This document shows positions 16,859 to 25,673 of a stretch of DNA of 64,000 nt, piece after piece (the first letter of the stretch is position 1; the number at the start of each line of letters is the position of its first letter). The stretch spans positions 470,196 to 534,195 of the forward strand of contig NZ_LMUE01000009.1 in assembly GCF_009766065.1 (NCBI RefSeq), given 5' to 3'. The notes beneath the pieces are model-generated. The model saw only the letters and a list, made by a program, of their open reading frames with translations, ran no database searches and was not told the origin of the DNA. Position numbers and translations under genes: made by a program. This stretch comes from Dyella sp. S184. GTDB taxonomy: Bacteria; Pseudomonadota; Gammaproteobacteria; Xanthomonadales; Rhodanobacteraceae.

Positions 16859-17743
16859 CTACACGCGCTCGTCCAGATGTGCGCGACGCGCAGCCACCAG
16901 CGCCAGTGCTGACCAGTCCAGCTCCGCATCGCCCATGGCCAGCGCTTCCAGCAGGCTGTCGCGCAGCACGCCGGCGAATGGCAGCGGCACGCGTGCCGCC
17001 GAACCTGCCGTCAGCGCAAGCTCGACATCCTTCAGGCCCAGCGGTAACGTAAATCCGGCCGGCTTGAAGCGCTGCTCGGCGATCAATTTGCCGTAACCCT
17101 GGTACGCCGGTGCGGCGAACAAGGTGTTTGTCATCACCTCGAGGAAGTCCGCGGCGCTGACGCCATGCGCACGGGTCAACGCAGTCGCCTCGGCCATGCT
17201 CTCGATCGCTGCGGCCAGCATGAAGTTGCCGGCAATCTTCGCCACATTGGCGCGTTCCGGCGCATCGCCCAATGGCCATAGCTTGCTGCCCATTGCCTCC
17301 AGCAGCGGCCGCACGCGTTCGACCGCGGCCGGCTTGCCGGCCACAAGAATATTCAACCTGGGTGCAGCGGCCATGTCCGGACGCCCGAATACCGGTGCGG
17401 CCACATACTCCAGCCCGCGCTTCGCATGTTCCTCTGCGAGCTGCTTCACCAGTGCCACCGAGATCGTCGCGTGATTCACATGCACGGTGCCGGGATCCAT
17501 CGCATCCAGCAGGCCGCCGTCAAGGAAGACCTCGCGCACCGCCTGATCATTAGCCAGCATGCTGCACAGCACATCGCCCTGTGCGGCCCGATCCGCCGTG
17601 CTAGCGACTTTTGCACCTAGCGATGCCAGCGGCTCGGTGGCCGCGACGGAGCGGTTCCACACGGTCAGCGTGTGCCCAGCCGCCAGCAGGTTGCTGGCCA
17701 TCGCGCCACCCATCGAACCGAGACCAATAAATCCGACCTTCAT
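16859..17743 (-). CDS. NAD(P)-dependent beta-hydroxyacid dehydrogenase
   Basis: The 294-residue product belongs to the 3-hydroxyisobutyrate dehydrogenase/tartronate semialdehyde/GLYR family. It has the N-terminal GFIGLGSMGGAMA dinucleotide motif, the substrate-binding loop (HVNHATISVALVKQL, unusual in having HVNHAT where most have DxST) and the catalytic lysine region NVAKIAGNFML. The real substrate is uncertain. The ATG at 17743 is used since the fold begins there; the frame stays open upstream to 17782. Confidence 0.85.
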   Translation of the reverse strand: MKVGFIGLGSMGGAMASNLLAAGHTLTVWNRSVAATEPLASLGAKVASTADRAAQGDVLCSMLANDQAVREVFLDGGLLDAMDPGTVHVNHATISVALVKQLAEEHAKRGLEYVAAPVFGRPDMAAAPRLNILVAGKPAAVERVRPLLEAMGSKLWPLGDAPERANVAKIAGNFMLAAAIESMAEATALTRAHGVSAADFLEVMTNTLFAAPAYQGYGKLIAEQRFKPAGFTLPLGLKDVELALTAGSAARVPLPFAGVLRDSLLEALAMGDAELDWSALALVAARRAHLDERV

Positions 17744-17813
17744 ACAGATTCCCTCATCATCGACTGGGGCGCAGTGAAACATGTGCCGCGTTCATGACGT
17801 GCGAAAGCGAAAA

Positions 17814-18992
17814 CTAAACCACCTCACCCGCCGCCTGCCCAGAGGCCCACGCCCACTGGAAGTTATAGCCGCCAAGCCAGCCGGTAACGTCGACCACTTC
17901 GCCGATGAAATATAGCCCTGGCACCAGCTTCGACTGCATCGTGCTGGAGGACAGCCCGTCGGTGTCGACGCCGCCCAGAGTGACTTCGGCGGTGCGATAG
18001 CCTTCGGTGCCGCTGGCGGTGATCGGCCACGCGTTGAGCTGCGCACCGATTTGTCCCAGCTCGGCTTCACGGTACTGACGCATTGGACGACTCTCGAACC
18101 ACTGCTCGCACAATCGCTGCGCCAGTCGTTTCGGCAATACCTCGCCGAGCACGGTTTTCAGCTCAGCCAACGGCCGCGCCGTGCGTTGCTCTACCAGGTA
18201 AGGGCCGACGTCCATATCTGGCAACAGATCAATGCGCAGATCGTCGCCTGGCTGCCAGTACGAGGAGACCTGCAGGATGGCTGGACCGCTGATACCGCGA
18301 TGAGTGAACAACAGGCCGGCACGGAAACTCTGTTTCCCCACGCGTGTTTCCACTGCTGGCAGCGCTACTCCGGCCAGGTCCTGGTAATGCTCCTGATGCT
18401 TGCCGCTCAAGGTCAGCGGCACCAGCCCGGCGCGGGTGGGCAGCACGGCATGACCAAACTGGCGTGCCAGCTCGTAACCGAAACCGCTGGCGCCCATGCT
18501 GGGAATCGACAGGCCACCACTGGCGATCACCAGCGACTCGGCATGCACTTCACCGTGCGCGGTGAACACGCTGAAACCCTCCGGAGTCTTGCGCACGCGC
18601 CGCACACCACAGTTCGCTTCCACCGTGACGCCGGCGGCAGCGCATTCGTCCAGCAGCATGCGCACGATCTGCTTGGACGAGTCGTCGCAGAACAGCTGGC
18701 CGAGCTCCTTCTCGTGGTAGGCGATGCGGTGTTTCTCGACCAGCGCGATGAAATCGGCCGGGGTATAGCGCGCCAGTGCGGACTTGGCGAAATGAGGATT
18801 GGCCGAGAGGTAGTTCGCCGGCGTCCCGCCGGTGTTGGTGAAATTGCAACGACCACCGCCGGACATCAGGATCTTCTTGCCGACCTTGTTGGCGTGATCG
18901 ACCACCAGCACGCGGCGCCCACGCTGGCCCGCGGCGATCGCGCACATCAGCCCGGCGGCGCCGGCACCGATGATCAACACGTCCGTTTTCAA
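17814..18992 (-). CDS. YhiN/HI0933-type flavoprotein
   Basis: The 392-residue predicted NAD(P)/FAD oxidoreductase has an N-terminal FAD motif (IIGAGAAGLMCAIAA), the family signature KILMSGGGRCNFTN and the C-terminal GEVVDVTGWLGGYNFQWAWA. The family is widespread and conserved but no reaction has been assigned with confidence. It is transcribed away from yajQ, with a REP-like palindrome in the intergenic gap. Confidence 0.9.
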   Translation of the reverse strand: MKTDVLIIGAGAAGLMCAIAAGQRGRRVLVVDHANKVGKKILMSGGGRCNFTNTGGTPANYLSANPHFAKSALARYTPADFIALVEKHRIAYHEKELGQLFCDDSSKQIVRMLLDECAAAGVTVEANCGVRRVRKTPEGFSVFTAHGEVHAESLVIASGGLSIPSMGASGFGYELARQFGHAVLPTRAGLVPLTLSGKHQEHYQDLAGVALPAVETRVGKQSFRAGLLFTHRGISGPAILQVSSYWQPGDDLRIDLLPDMDVGPYLVEQRTARPLAELKTVLGEVLPKRLAQRLCEQWFESRPMRQYREAELGQIGAQLNAWPITASGTEGYRTAEVTLGGVDTDGLSSSTMQSKLVPGLYFIGEVVDVTGWLGGYNFQWAWASGQAAGEVV

Positions 18993-19026
18993 GAACTCAC
19001 CATGGTTACGCCGCTTTGCTTTTGCT

Positions 19027-19054
19027 CGTCATCCCGGCGCAAGCCGGGATGACG
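19027..19054. repeat. REP-like extragenic palindrome
   Basis: CGTCATCCCGGC and GCCGGGATGACG form a perfect 12-bp stem around a GCAA tetraloop. This sequence type is a common dispersed intergenic palindrome in proteobacterial genomes. It sits between divergent genes, so it is not a terminator for either. Only one copy is present in this window. Confidence 0.75.
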
Positions 19055-19128
19055 GAGAGAGAAGCGCGGCATTATCGCCCAGATGCATCGCTTACACTTC
19101 CCACTCCGCTTCCCATCGAGCCGCCACC

Positions 19129-19611
19129 ATGCCCTCCTTTGACGTGATTTCCGAAGTCGACAAGCACGAACTGACCAATGCAGTCGACCAGGCCAACCGC
19201 GAGTTGACCACCCGCTTCGACTTCAAGGGTCAGGACGCGTCGTTCGCGCTGGACGAGTTCGTCATCACCCAGAGCGCCCCCAGCGAGTTCCAGCTGCAGC
19301 AGATGCTGGACATCCTGCGCGCCCGGCTGATCGCACGGAAGATCGACACCCGTGCGCTGGACGTCGGCGATCCGGAAACCAACCTGGGTGGGTCGCGGCA
19401 GAAGATCACCGTGAAGCAGGGCATCGAGCAGCCGGTGGCGAAGAAGTTGGTCGCTTCGTTGAAGGCCGCCAAGCTAAAGGTCGAGGCGCAGATCAACGGC
19501 GACAAGCTGCGCGTCACCGGCAAGAAGCGCGACGACCTGCAGGATGCGATGGCGGTGCTGCGCAAGGCGGAGGTCGAGCTGCCTCTACAGTTCGACAACT
19601 TCCGCGACTGA
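19129..19611 (+). CDS. yajQ: YajQ family nucleotide-binding protein
   Basis: The 160-residue protein has the conserved YajQ N-terminus (MPSFDVISEVDKHELTNAVD) and the KKRDDLQDAMAVLR / LPLQFDNFRD end. In Xanthomonas a YajQ protein binds cyclic di-GMP and partners a transcription factor in virulence control; whether this protein does the same is inference. It is convergent with the anti-sigma gene, 18 bases away. Confidence 0.93.
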   Translation: MPSFDVISEVDKHELTNAVDQANRELTTRFDFKGQDASFALDEFVITQSAPSEFQLQQMLDILRARLIARKIDTRALDVGDPETNLGGSRQKITVKQGIEQPVAKKLVASLKAAKLKVEAQINGDKLRVTGKKRDDLQDAMAVLRKAEVELPLQFDNFRD

Positions 19612-19629
19612 ATTGCCAAGCTCCTGAAA

Positions 19630-20295
19630 TCAGGCTCTTGAAAGCAGCCGGCCGCCCATCGCGGCATTGACGGCGACCACCACGGCCACCGCCAGCGCGT
19701 GCGTCAGCAGATCAGTCGCGGCCGCATCGTATGAATGGCAGATCTCCAGCAGGCTGGCCGAGGCGGCAGCGCTGGCCAACCCGATCATTACGGCAGTGAG
19801 CACCGGCCGCAGCGGACAGGCACGGCGCAGCAGCAGGATCAGCAGCGCGGACAGCGGCACCGAGAAGCTGATGATGAAGACCAGGCAGTCGGCGGACTGA
19901 TGCATGGTGGCGAGCTGGGTGCCCGGAGCGATCAAATCGCGCACGTGTATGCGCAGGCACCCGAGGCCGCTGGCGCCGATCCACAGCAAGGCGCCCGGCA
20001 GTGGCAACCACGCCCAGGCCGCCGGGCGCCCGGGCACGCCCAAGGCAAAAGCAGCCCACGCCGCCGTGATCGCGGTAATCACTGCACCCATGCCAGCCCA
20101 GCCGAGATCAGGTGTGCCAGCCCAGCGCCGCAACATCGGGTCCGCGCCGTAATGCATCAGCAGTACCGCCGCGATCGCCGCCACGACCAGCAGCCAGCCG
20201 GCGGTGCGCAACCACGGCGGCAACAGACGCCGCACCGGCACCAGCTCGGTGCCGAGCTGGTCGATCAAGGCCTCATGCGATCGCGGGTCGGACAT
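19630..20295 (-). CDS. NrsF-type anti-sigma factor (DUF1109)
   Basis: The 221-residue protein has six or so predicted membrane helices and resembles DUF1109 anti-sigma factors, which hold a partner ECF sigma factor at the membrane. Cys137 (SADCLVFIISF) and Cys186 (LEICHSY) are spaced as the two cysteines I recall being needed for metal sensing in the Caulobacter protein; Cys113 and Cys160 are extra. The ATG at 20295 lies five bases after the sigma gene stop, so the two are a tight operon. Confidence 0.85.
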   Translation of the reverse strand: MSDPRSHEALIDQLGTELVPVRRLLPPWLRTAGWLLVVAAIAAVLLMHYGADPMLRRWAGTPDLGWAGMGAVITAITAAWAAFALGVPGRPAAWAWLPLPGALLWIGASGLGCLRIHVRDLIAPGTQLATMHQSADCLVFIISFSVPLSALLILLLRRACPLRPVLTAVMIGLASAAASASLLEICHSYDAAATDLLTHALAVAVVVAVNAAMGGRLLSRA

Positions 20296-20300
20296 GGTGT

Positions 20301-20936
20301 TCAAGATTCTCCATGAAAACGATCGCGCAGCGCCTTCAGCGCGCGATGTAGGTTCACTTTCAACGCACCGGTGTTACGCCCGGTGAGTTCGGCTGCTTCG
20401 CCCAGCGAGCGCTCGCGCAGGCCAAGCTGTTCCACCGCTTCACGCTGGCCCGGCGGCAACTCGGCGATCGCCGCACGCAGGCGCTGCGCCCGTTGCTCGC
20501 TTTCTACGGCAGCGCTGGCATCGTCGACATCGGGGTGGTGATCCAGTGCGAATTCATCATGCACCTCGCGGCTGTCACGCCGACCGCGACTGCGCAGCGC
20601 ATCGATCGCACGACGGCTGGCGATCGCGCTGAGCCACGCATCGTACGAGCGCGTCGGATCGTAGGTATGGCGCACGCGATGCACGGTGATCAGGGTTTCC
20701 TGCACCACGTCATCGAGATGATCCTGCGCCACGCCCTGCCGACGTGCCGCTGCGCGAATCAGCGCCACCGAATCGGCCAGCACCCTTTCGTAGGCACGCC
20801 GGTCACCCGCCTGGGCCGCGGCCATCCACGCCGCCCGACGCTGGTCGGGCGATTCGCTATCGTTGGCTGCGGCAACATCGACTGACACGGACTGACCGGC
20901 ACTCGCCCACGGGCTAAGGCCACTATCTAGACTCAT
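20301..20936 (-). CDS. ECF RNA polymerase sigma factor (SigF-like)
   Basis: The roughly 211-residue sigma-70 family protein has region 2 (DDVVQETLITVHRVRHTYDP, then WLSAIASRRAIDALR) and region 4 (LPPGQREAVEQLGLRERSLG, then NTGALKVNLHRALKALR). Being paired with a DUF1109 membrane protein places it with the SigF-type ECF factors, which respond to oxidative or heavy-metal stress in Caulobacter. It is divergent from dipZ, whose promoter region carries a matching motif. ATG 20936 is chosen; 20966 is possible. Confidence 0.9.
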   Translation of the reverse strand: MSLDSGLSPWASAGQSVSVDVAAANDSESPDQRRAAWMAAAQAGDRRAYERVLADSVALIRAAARRQGVAQDHLDDVVQETLITVHRVRHTYDPTRSYDAWLSAIASRRAIDALRSRGRRDSREVHDEFALDHHPDVDDASAAVESEQRAQRLRAAIAELPPGQREAVEQLGLRERSLGEAAELTGRNTGALKVNLHRALKALRDRFHGES

Positions 20937-21072
20937 GAAGCCGGTTGCGGTCAAGGCTTGCGGCATGGCCGCTCCAGATCGGGAACTCTTAAATCAGGCA
21001 TTCGCTGCATCTCGCGCAGGAGTTACTTCGTATTTATTCATCGCGAGGCACGTGTTACCGGCACCCTCAGAG

Positions 21073-21098
21073 GTAACCGCAGCCAAACTGTCCGCGAA
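21073..21098 (+). promoter_or_regulatory. ECF-type promoter in front of dipZ-msrB
   Basis: GTAACC (21073-21078), a spacer of exactly 16 bases and CGAA (21095-21098, followed by TAG) match the GTAACC-N16-CGAA promoter I recall for Caulobacter SigF. It lies 32 bases before the dipZ start and is next to the sigma gene that probably reads it. I found no equally good match in front of the sigma gene itself. Confidence 0.65.
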
Positions 21099-21130
21099 TA
21101 GCCATACACCTCCCAACGGATGACGCTTTC

Positions 21131-22852
21131 ATGCTCGTGTTGATCCTCGCCTACCTCGGCGGCGTACTGACCATCCTCAGTCCCTGCATCCTGCCGGTGC
21201 TGCCGTTCGTGTTTGCCCGCTCCGACCGGCCGTTCATGCGCAACGGCCTGCCGATGCTGGTGGGCATGGCGATCACGTTTGCCGCGGTGGCCACGCTGGC
21301 CGCGCTCGGTGGAGGCTGGGCCGTGCACGCGAACCAGTACGGCCGCATCATCGCGCTGGTGGTGCTGGCCTTCCTCGGCCTGACCCTGCTGTCGACCCAT
21401 CTGGCTGAATGGATCACCCGCCCCTTCGTGGCGCTGGGCAACCGGCTGTCGCAGCGTTCGGCCGGCGATGGCGATTCGATCTGGTCAGCTGCCGGCCTCG
21501 GTGTCGCCACCGGCTTGCTGTGGGCGCCGTGCGCCGGGCCGATCCTCGGCCTGCTGCTGACCGGCGCGGCGCTGAACGGTGCCAGCGTACAGACCACCCT
21601 GTTGCTGCTGACCTATGCAGGTGGCGCGGCGACCTCGCTTGGGCTGGCGCTATTGATTGGCGGCAAGGTGTTCGCGTTGATGAAGCGCTCGCTGGGTGCC
21701 GGCGAATGGGTGCGCCGCGTACTCGGCGTGATGGTGCTCGCCGGCGTGGCCTGCATCGCGCTGGGGCTTGATACCGGCCTGCTTACCCGCGTCTCGCTGG
21801 CCAGCACCGGTGGCATCGAACAGAAGCTGATCAATGCCGTACGCCCGGCACCGGCACCAGAACCCGTGCTGAAAGCCGGCGACCCGTTGCCGGTGGAAGG
21901 CCAGATGCCGTCGCTGGCTGGCGCCACACAATGGATCAACAGTCCACCGCTGACGACCGAATCGCTGCGCGGCAAGGTAGTGTTGGTCGACTTCTGGACG
22001 TACTCCTGCATCAACTGCATCCGCTCGCTGCCGTATGTGCGTGGCTGGGCCGACAAGTACAAGGATCACGGCCTGGTAGTGATCGGCGTGCATGCACCGG
22101 AGTTCGCGTTCGAGAAGGATCCGGCCAATGTCACCAAGGCGGTCAAGGATCTCGGCGTCGACTACCCGGTCGCGCTGGATAACGACTACGCGATCTGGCA
22201 GGGCTTCCACAACGAATATTGGCCGGCGCATTACTTCATCGACGCGCAAGGGCAGATCCGTCACCACCACTTTGGCGAAGGCGGTTATCAGGAAAGCGAG
22301 GACGTCATCCGCCAGCTGCTGACCGCGGCCGGCCAGAAGGATCTACCCGATGGTTACGTCAGCGACGACCATCATGGCGTCGAGGCCACCGCATCGAACG
22401 ACCCCATCCGCTCGCCGGAAACCTATGTCGGCTATACACGCGCGCAGAATTTCGTCGGTGGCAAGGTGACGCGTGACGACGACGCGGATTACCACGCACC
22501 CAGCACATTTGCGGCGGATCAATGGTCGCTGGATGGCCACTGGAATGTACACGGCGAAAGCGCACAGCTGGAAAACGCCGGTGGCAGCATCGTCTACCGC
22601 TTCCGCGGCCGCGACCTGCACCTGGTGCTCGGCCCGGGCAGCGATGGCAAGCCGATCCGCTTCCGCGTCACCATCGACGGCAAAGCACCCGGCGCCGACC
22701 ACGGCATGGATACCGACGCCGACGGCAACGGCACCGTCAGCGCGCAGCGCCTGTACCAGCTGGTGCGGCAAGCCAACGGCAGCGGCGAACGGCTGTTCCA
22801 GATCACCTTCCTCGATCCCGGTGTGCAGGCGTACGCCTTCACGTTCGGCTGA
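21131..22852 (+). CDS. dipZ: DipZ-type membrane thiol-disulfide exchanger with thioredoxin domain
   Basis: The 573-residue fusion has an N-terminal CcdA/DsbD-like membrane domain (about 1-240; cysteines in LSPCILPVLPF and APCAGP) that carries electrons across the membrane. A periplasmic TlpA-like thioredoxin domain follows (about 260-410; active site SCINC in TYSCINCIRSLP). A C-terminal beta-rich domain of about 150 residues resembles the carbohydrate-binding-like end of DipZ proteins. It should supply reducing power in the periplasm. It is followed by msrB after 36 bases, and led by an ECF-type promoter. Confidence 0.9.
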   Translation: MLVLILAYLGGVLTILSPCILPVLPFVFARSDRPFMRNGLPMLVGMAITFAAVATLAALGGGWAVHANQYGRIIALVVLAFLGLTLLSTHLAEWITRPFVALGNRLSQRSAGDGDSIWSAAGLGVATGLLWAPCAGPILGLLLTGAALNGASVQTTLLLLTYAGGAATSLGLALLIGGKVFALMKRSLGAGEWVRRVLGVMVLAGVACIALGLDTGLLTRVSLASTGGIEQKLINAVRPAPAPEPVLKAGDPLPVEGQMPSLAGATQWINSPPLTTESLRGKVVLVDFWTYSCINCIRSLPYVRGWADKYKDHGLVVIGVHAPEFAFEKDPANVTKAVKDLGVDYPVALDNDYAIWQGFHNEYWPAHYFIDAQGQIRHHHFGEGGYQESEDVIRQLLTAAGQKDLPDGYVSDDHHGVEATASNDPIRSPETYVGYTRAQNFVGGKVTRDDDADYHAPSTFAADQWSLDGHWNVHGESAQLENAGGSIVYRFRGRDLHLVLGPGSDGKPIRFRVTIDGKAPGADHGMDTDADGNGTVSAQRLYQLVRQANGSGERLFQITFLDPGVQAYAFTFG

Positions 22853-22888
22853 TCCTTCTCATCCACAAATATCTCCAAGGAGGTTGTC

Positions 22889-23488
22889 ATGTCACGTCTT
22901 GATGAAACCCTCGCGATGGATCGCCGCCGTTTCCTGCGCACCGCGCTCACCGGGGGCGCACTGCTGGTGGCCGGCGGCAGCCTGGTCATCCCGCGCCTGT
23001 TCGCCGCTGACAACATGCCAGTCGGCAAGCCCGGCAACGTGCTGCTGGAAATCTTTGCCGACAACGGGCGCGACCTCGGCCCACGCCAGGTGCCGAAGCT
23101 GGTGCTGACCGAAGCGCAATGGCGCCAGCGGCTGTCACCGGCGGCCTTCGACGTGATGCGTCGCGACGGTACCGAAATGGCCTTCAGCGGTCCGCATGAA
23201 AAGCTCGGGATTGGCCTGTTCCGCTGTGCTGGCTGCGCTACCGCACTGTACGACGCAGCAACCGAATTCGACTCCGGCACCGGCTGGCCCAGCTTCTGGC
23301 AACCGATCGCGGCACGCAACGTGGTACAACGCAACGACAGCAGCTTCGGCATGGATCGCACCGCGATCAGCTGCGCCGGCTGCGACAGCCACCTCGGCCA
23401 CGTGTTCGACGACGGCCCGCAGCCGACCGGTCTGCGCTATTGCATGAACTCGGTGGCGTTGCGCTTCGTGGCACGGACGACGGGCTGA
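22889..23488 (+). CDS. msrB: Tat-exported methionine-R-sulfoxide reductase
   Basis: This is an MsrB domain (199 residues in all) preceded by a twin-arginine signal (DRRRFLRTALTGGALL), so the enzyme acts outside the cytoplasm. The two zinc-binding CxxC pairs (CAGC at both sites) and the catalytic cysteine in RYCMNSVALRF are present. It repairs methionine-R-sulfoxide in proteins. Its electrons most likely come from DipZ, encoded directly upstream. AAGGAGG at 22877 gives a strong ribosome site. Confidence 0.93.
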   Translation: MSRLDETLAMDRRRFLRTALTGGALLVAGGSLVIPRLFAADNMPVGKPGNVLLEIFADNGRDLGPRQVPKLVLTEAQWRQRLSPAAFDVMRRDGTEMAFSGPHEKLGIGLFRCAGCATALYDAATEFDSGTGWPSFWQPIAARNVVQRNDSSFGMDRTAISCAGCDSHLGHVFDDGPQPTGLRYCMNSVALRFVARTTG

Positions 23489-23521
23489 GCTGTACCGGCG
23501 GTATACCGGCGCTGTACCGGA
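23489..23521. repeat. Three tandem 11-bp repeats after msrB
   Basis: GCTGTACCGGC, GGTATACCGGC and GCTGTACCGGA lie head to tail directly after the msrB stop codon. The 11-bp period equals about one helical turn, and the middle holds the palindrome CCGGTATACCGG-like core. It could be a protein-binding array or part of a weak terminator. Confidence 0.5.
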
Positions 23522-23613
23522 CATGACCTGCCAGCGATTCGCCCATGGCACCGCCACATAGGCGTACGCATATACTGCGGGCGTAATCCAACCAACCGCT
23601 GGAGATCGTCCGC

Positions 23614-24291
23614 ATGAAACGTCTGGTGTGGTCTGCCCTCGCACTGTCCCTGGCCATCCCCATGCTCGCGTATGCGGCGGATGGCTATGTCACCGGCAAC
23701 GTCAATTTGCGTGCCGGTCCCGATCCAGGTTACCCGCTCGTTGACCAGCTTCCCGCCGGCACCGCAGTCAACGTGCAGGGCTGCACCGATGGCTGGGAAT
23801 GGTGCGATGTCATCAATGACAATGACGGCAGCCGCGGCTGGATCGCCGGCAATTTCATTCAGTACGATTACCAGGACCAGCCCGTGCTGCTACCTGAGTA
23901 CGGCGCGGAGATCGGCATTCCGATCGTCGCCTTTTCGATCGGTGCCTACTGGGACAACTACTATCGCGGCCGGCCGTTCTATGGCGATCGCGCAAGCTGG
24001 TACAACCGCCCCATGCCGCACCGCCCACCGCCGCGGCCGATGCCGGGTGGCCCGGGTCAATGGCATGGACCCAACGGAAATCCTGGGTATCAGCGGCCAG
24101 GGCATCTGGGGCCGGTGAGTCCGGGATATCCGGCACAGGCTGGCAGGCCACCGGAGCATGCTCCCACGCCCGGCGTGTATCCAGCTGGCAACCGTGCGGC
24201 AACCCCTGCTCAGACACAGCAGCGAGCGCAGGCACGTCCCGCAGCCAAACCCGCCGAGCACAACGATCATGACGACAACGGCGGTCATTGA
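23614..24291 (+). CDS. Secreted bacterial SH3 domain protein
   Basis: The 225-residue product has a signal peptide (cleaved near AYA-AD) and one SH3b domain (about 23-90: VNLRAGPDPGYPLVDQLPAG and DNDGSRGWIAGNFIQYD), which usually binds peptidoglycan or peptides. The rest is a Pro/Gly/Ala-rich tail with His-rich end (NDHDDNGGH) that may bind metal. No catalytic domain is visible. Confidence 0.85.
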   Translation: MKRLVWSALALSLAIPMLAYAADGYVTGNVNLRAGPDPGYPLVDQLPAGTAVNVQGCTDGWEWCDVINDNDGSRGWIAGNFIQYDYQDQPVLLPEYGAEIGIPIVAFSIGAYWDNYYRGRPFYGDRASWYNRPMPHRPPPRPMPGGPGQWHGPNGNPGYQRPGHLGPVSPGYPAQAGRPPEHAPTPGVYPAGNRAATPAQTQQRAQARPAAKPAEHNDHDDNGGH

Positions 24292-24322
24292 TCGCTGATC
24301 GCACGAGCAGGCAAAGCATGAC

Positions 24323-24357
24323 GCAGGGCTGGATGATCGAGCATCATTCAGCCCTGC
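24323..24357. terminator. Strong hairpin downstream of the SH3 gene
   Basis: GCAGGGCTGGATGAT pairs with ATCATTCAGCCCTGC (15 pairs, one G-U) around CGAGC. No T-run follows on either strand, so it may stop or protect the transcript ending 32 bases upstream, but it is not a classical intrinsic terminator. Confidence 0.5.
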
Positions 24358-24488
24358 CAGTTGCTGGACATGGGCTATCGAACTCCGCTGAGCACGTCGG
24401 AGTACCTGCTAACTACGACCTAGCACCCCTTCCCGTGGACTGATCGACGGTCAATACTCCGGCATCGCATCTGAGCGGAGCGTTGCCC

Positions 24489-25568
24489 ATGGCTGACCTG
24501 TTTTCTCCCGACGTGCTTGCCACACAACCGCTCGATCACGCACTGGCGCTGCCGGCACGCTACTACACCGATCCGCAGGTGCCGGTACTTGATGCTTCGG
24601 CGGTGTTCGCACGCAGCTGGCAGCTGGTGTGCCATCAATCGCAGCTCAGCGGCGTGGGCGATCATGTCGTCACCGCCATTGCCGGATTGCCGCTGCTGGT
24701 CGTGCGCAGCGACGAAACCACGATCCGTGCCTTTCACAACGTGTGCCGGCACCGCGCCGGGCCGATCGCCAGCTGCGATGGCCGTGGCGCAACCTCACTG
24801 CGCTGCCGCTACCACGGCTGGACCTACGGACTGGACGGCATGCTTCGTGGTGCACCGGAAATGGGGCGTACACCGGACTTCGATCCCGCCACGATCCGAT
24901 TGCCGGAGGTGCGTGTACAGGTGTGGCAGGGCCTGGTGTTTGTCGCTACCGGCGACGCGCCTGCGTTCGAGAATTTTGTCGCCGGCATCAATGCGCGGCT
25001 GGGCCCGGAGCGCTCGCTGGCCGGCTTCGAGTTCCATCATCGTTCCAGCTACGACGTGGCATGTAACTGGAAGGTGTACGTGGACAACTACCTGGAGGGT
25101 TACCACGTGCCGCATATCCATCCAGGCCTGAACAGCCTGCTGGATTACCGCAGCTATATCACCGAGACCGCCGAGTGGTATTCGTTCCAGTTCAGTCCAC
25201 TGGAAAGCGGCGACGATCTCTATGGCAGCGGCGAGGCGCTGTACTACTTCCTGTATCCGAACGCGATGCTCAATATCCTGCCCGGACGCCTGCAGACCAA
25301 CCGTGTATTGCCATTGGGCGTGGATCATTGCCGCGTCGAGTTCGACTTCTACTATGCGCCGGATTCGAGTGCTGCCGGACAAGCGCGCCGCACGCGGGAC
25401 CTCGCCTTCAGCGACGAGGTGCAGCAAGAGGACGTGACGATGTGCCAGGACGTGCAGCGCGGCCTTGCTTCCGGTTCGTATGAAGCCGGCCGACTGAATC
25501 CGCTGCGCGAGAACGCAGTACATCACTTCCACGAACTGCTGCGCCGCGCGTATCGCGAGCACGCATGA
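24489..25568 (+). CDS. Rieske-type aromatic ring-hydroxylating oxygenase subunit
   Basis: The 359-residue alpha-subunit-like oxygenase has a Rieske cluster site C86-x-H88 ... C106-x2-H109 (NVCRHRAG, RCRYHGW) and a mononuclear iron site in VDNYLEGYHVPHIHPGL. Overall it resembles the choline monooxygenase/GbcA/carnitine-oxygenase branch more than classical dioxygenases. No reductase or ferredoxin gene is adjacent, so electrons come from elsewhere. The ATG at 24489 follows GGAG. The substrate is unknown. Confidence 0.88.
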   Translation: MADLFSPDVLATQPLDHALALPARYYTDPQVPVLDASAVFARSWQLVCHQSQLSGVGDHVVTAIAGLPLLVVRSDETTIRAFHNVCRHRAGPIASCDGRGATSLRCRYHGWTYGLDGMLRGAPEMGRTPDFDPATIRLPEVRVQVWQGLVFVATGDAPAFENFVAGINARLGPERSLAGFEFHHRSSYDVACNWKVYVDNYLEGYHVPHIHPGLNSLLDYRSYITETAEWYSFQFSPLESGDDLYGSGEALYYFLYPNAMLNILPGRLQTNRVLPLGVDHCRVEFDFYYAPDSSAAGQARRTRDLAFSDEVQQEDVTMCQDVQRGLASGSYEAGRLNPLRENAVHHFHELLRRAYREHA

Positions 25569-25673
25569 CGATCGGCGCACGGCCGTTCGGGCGTACTGGT
25601 CTACAGCTCGCGGGCACTTATTCGGCACCGGCATGAATCGCTGCAATAAGGCGGTGTGCTGGTGCTGGCCACG

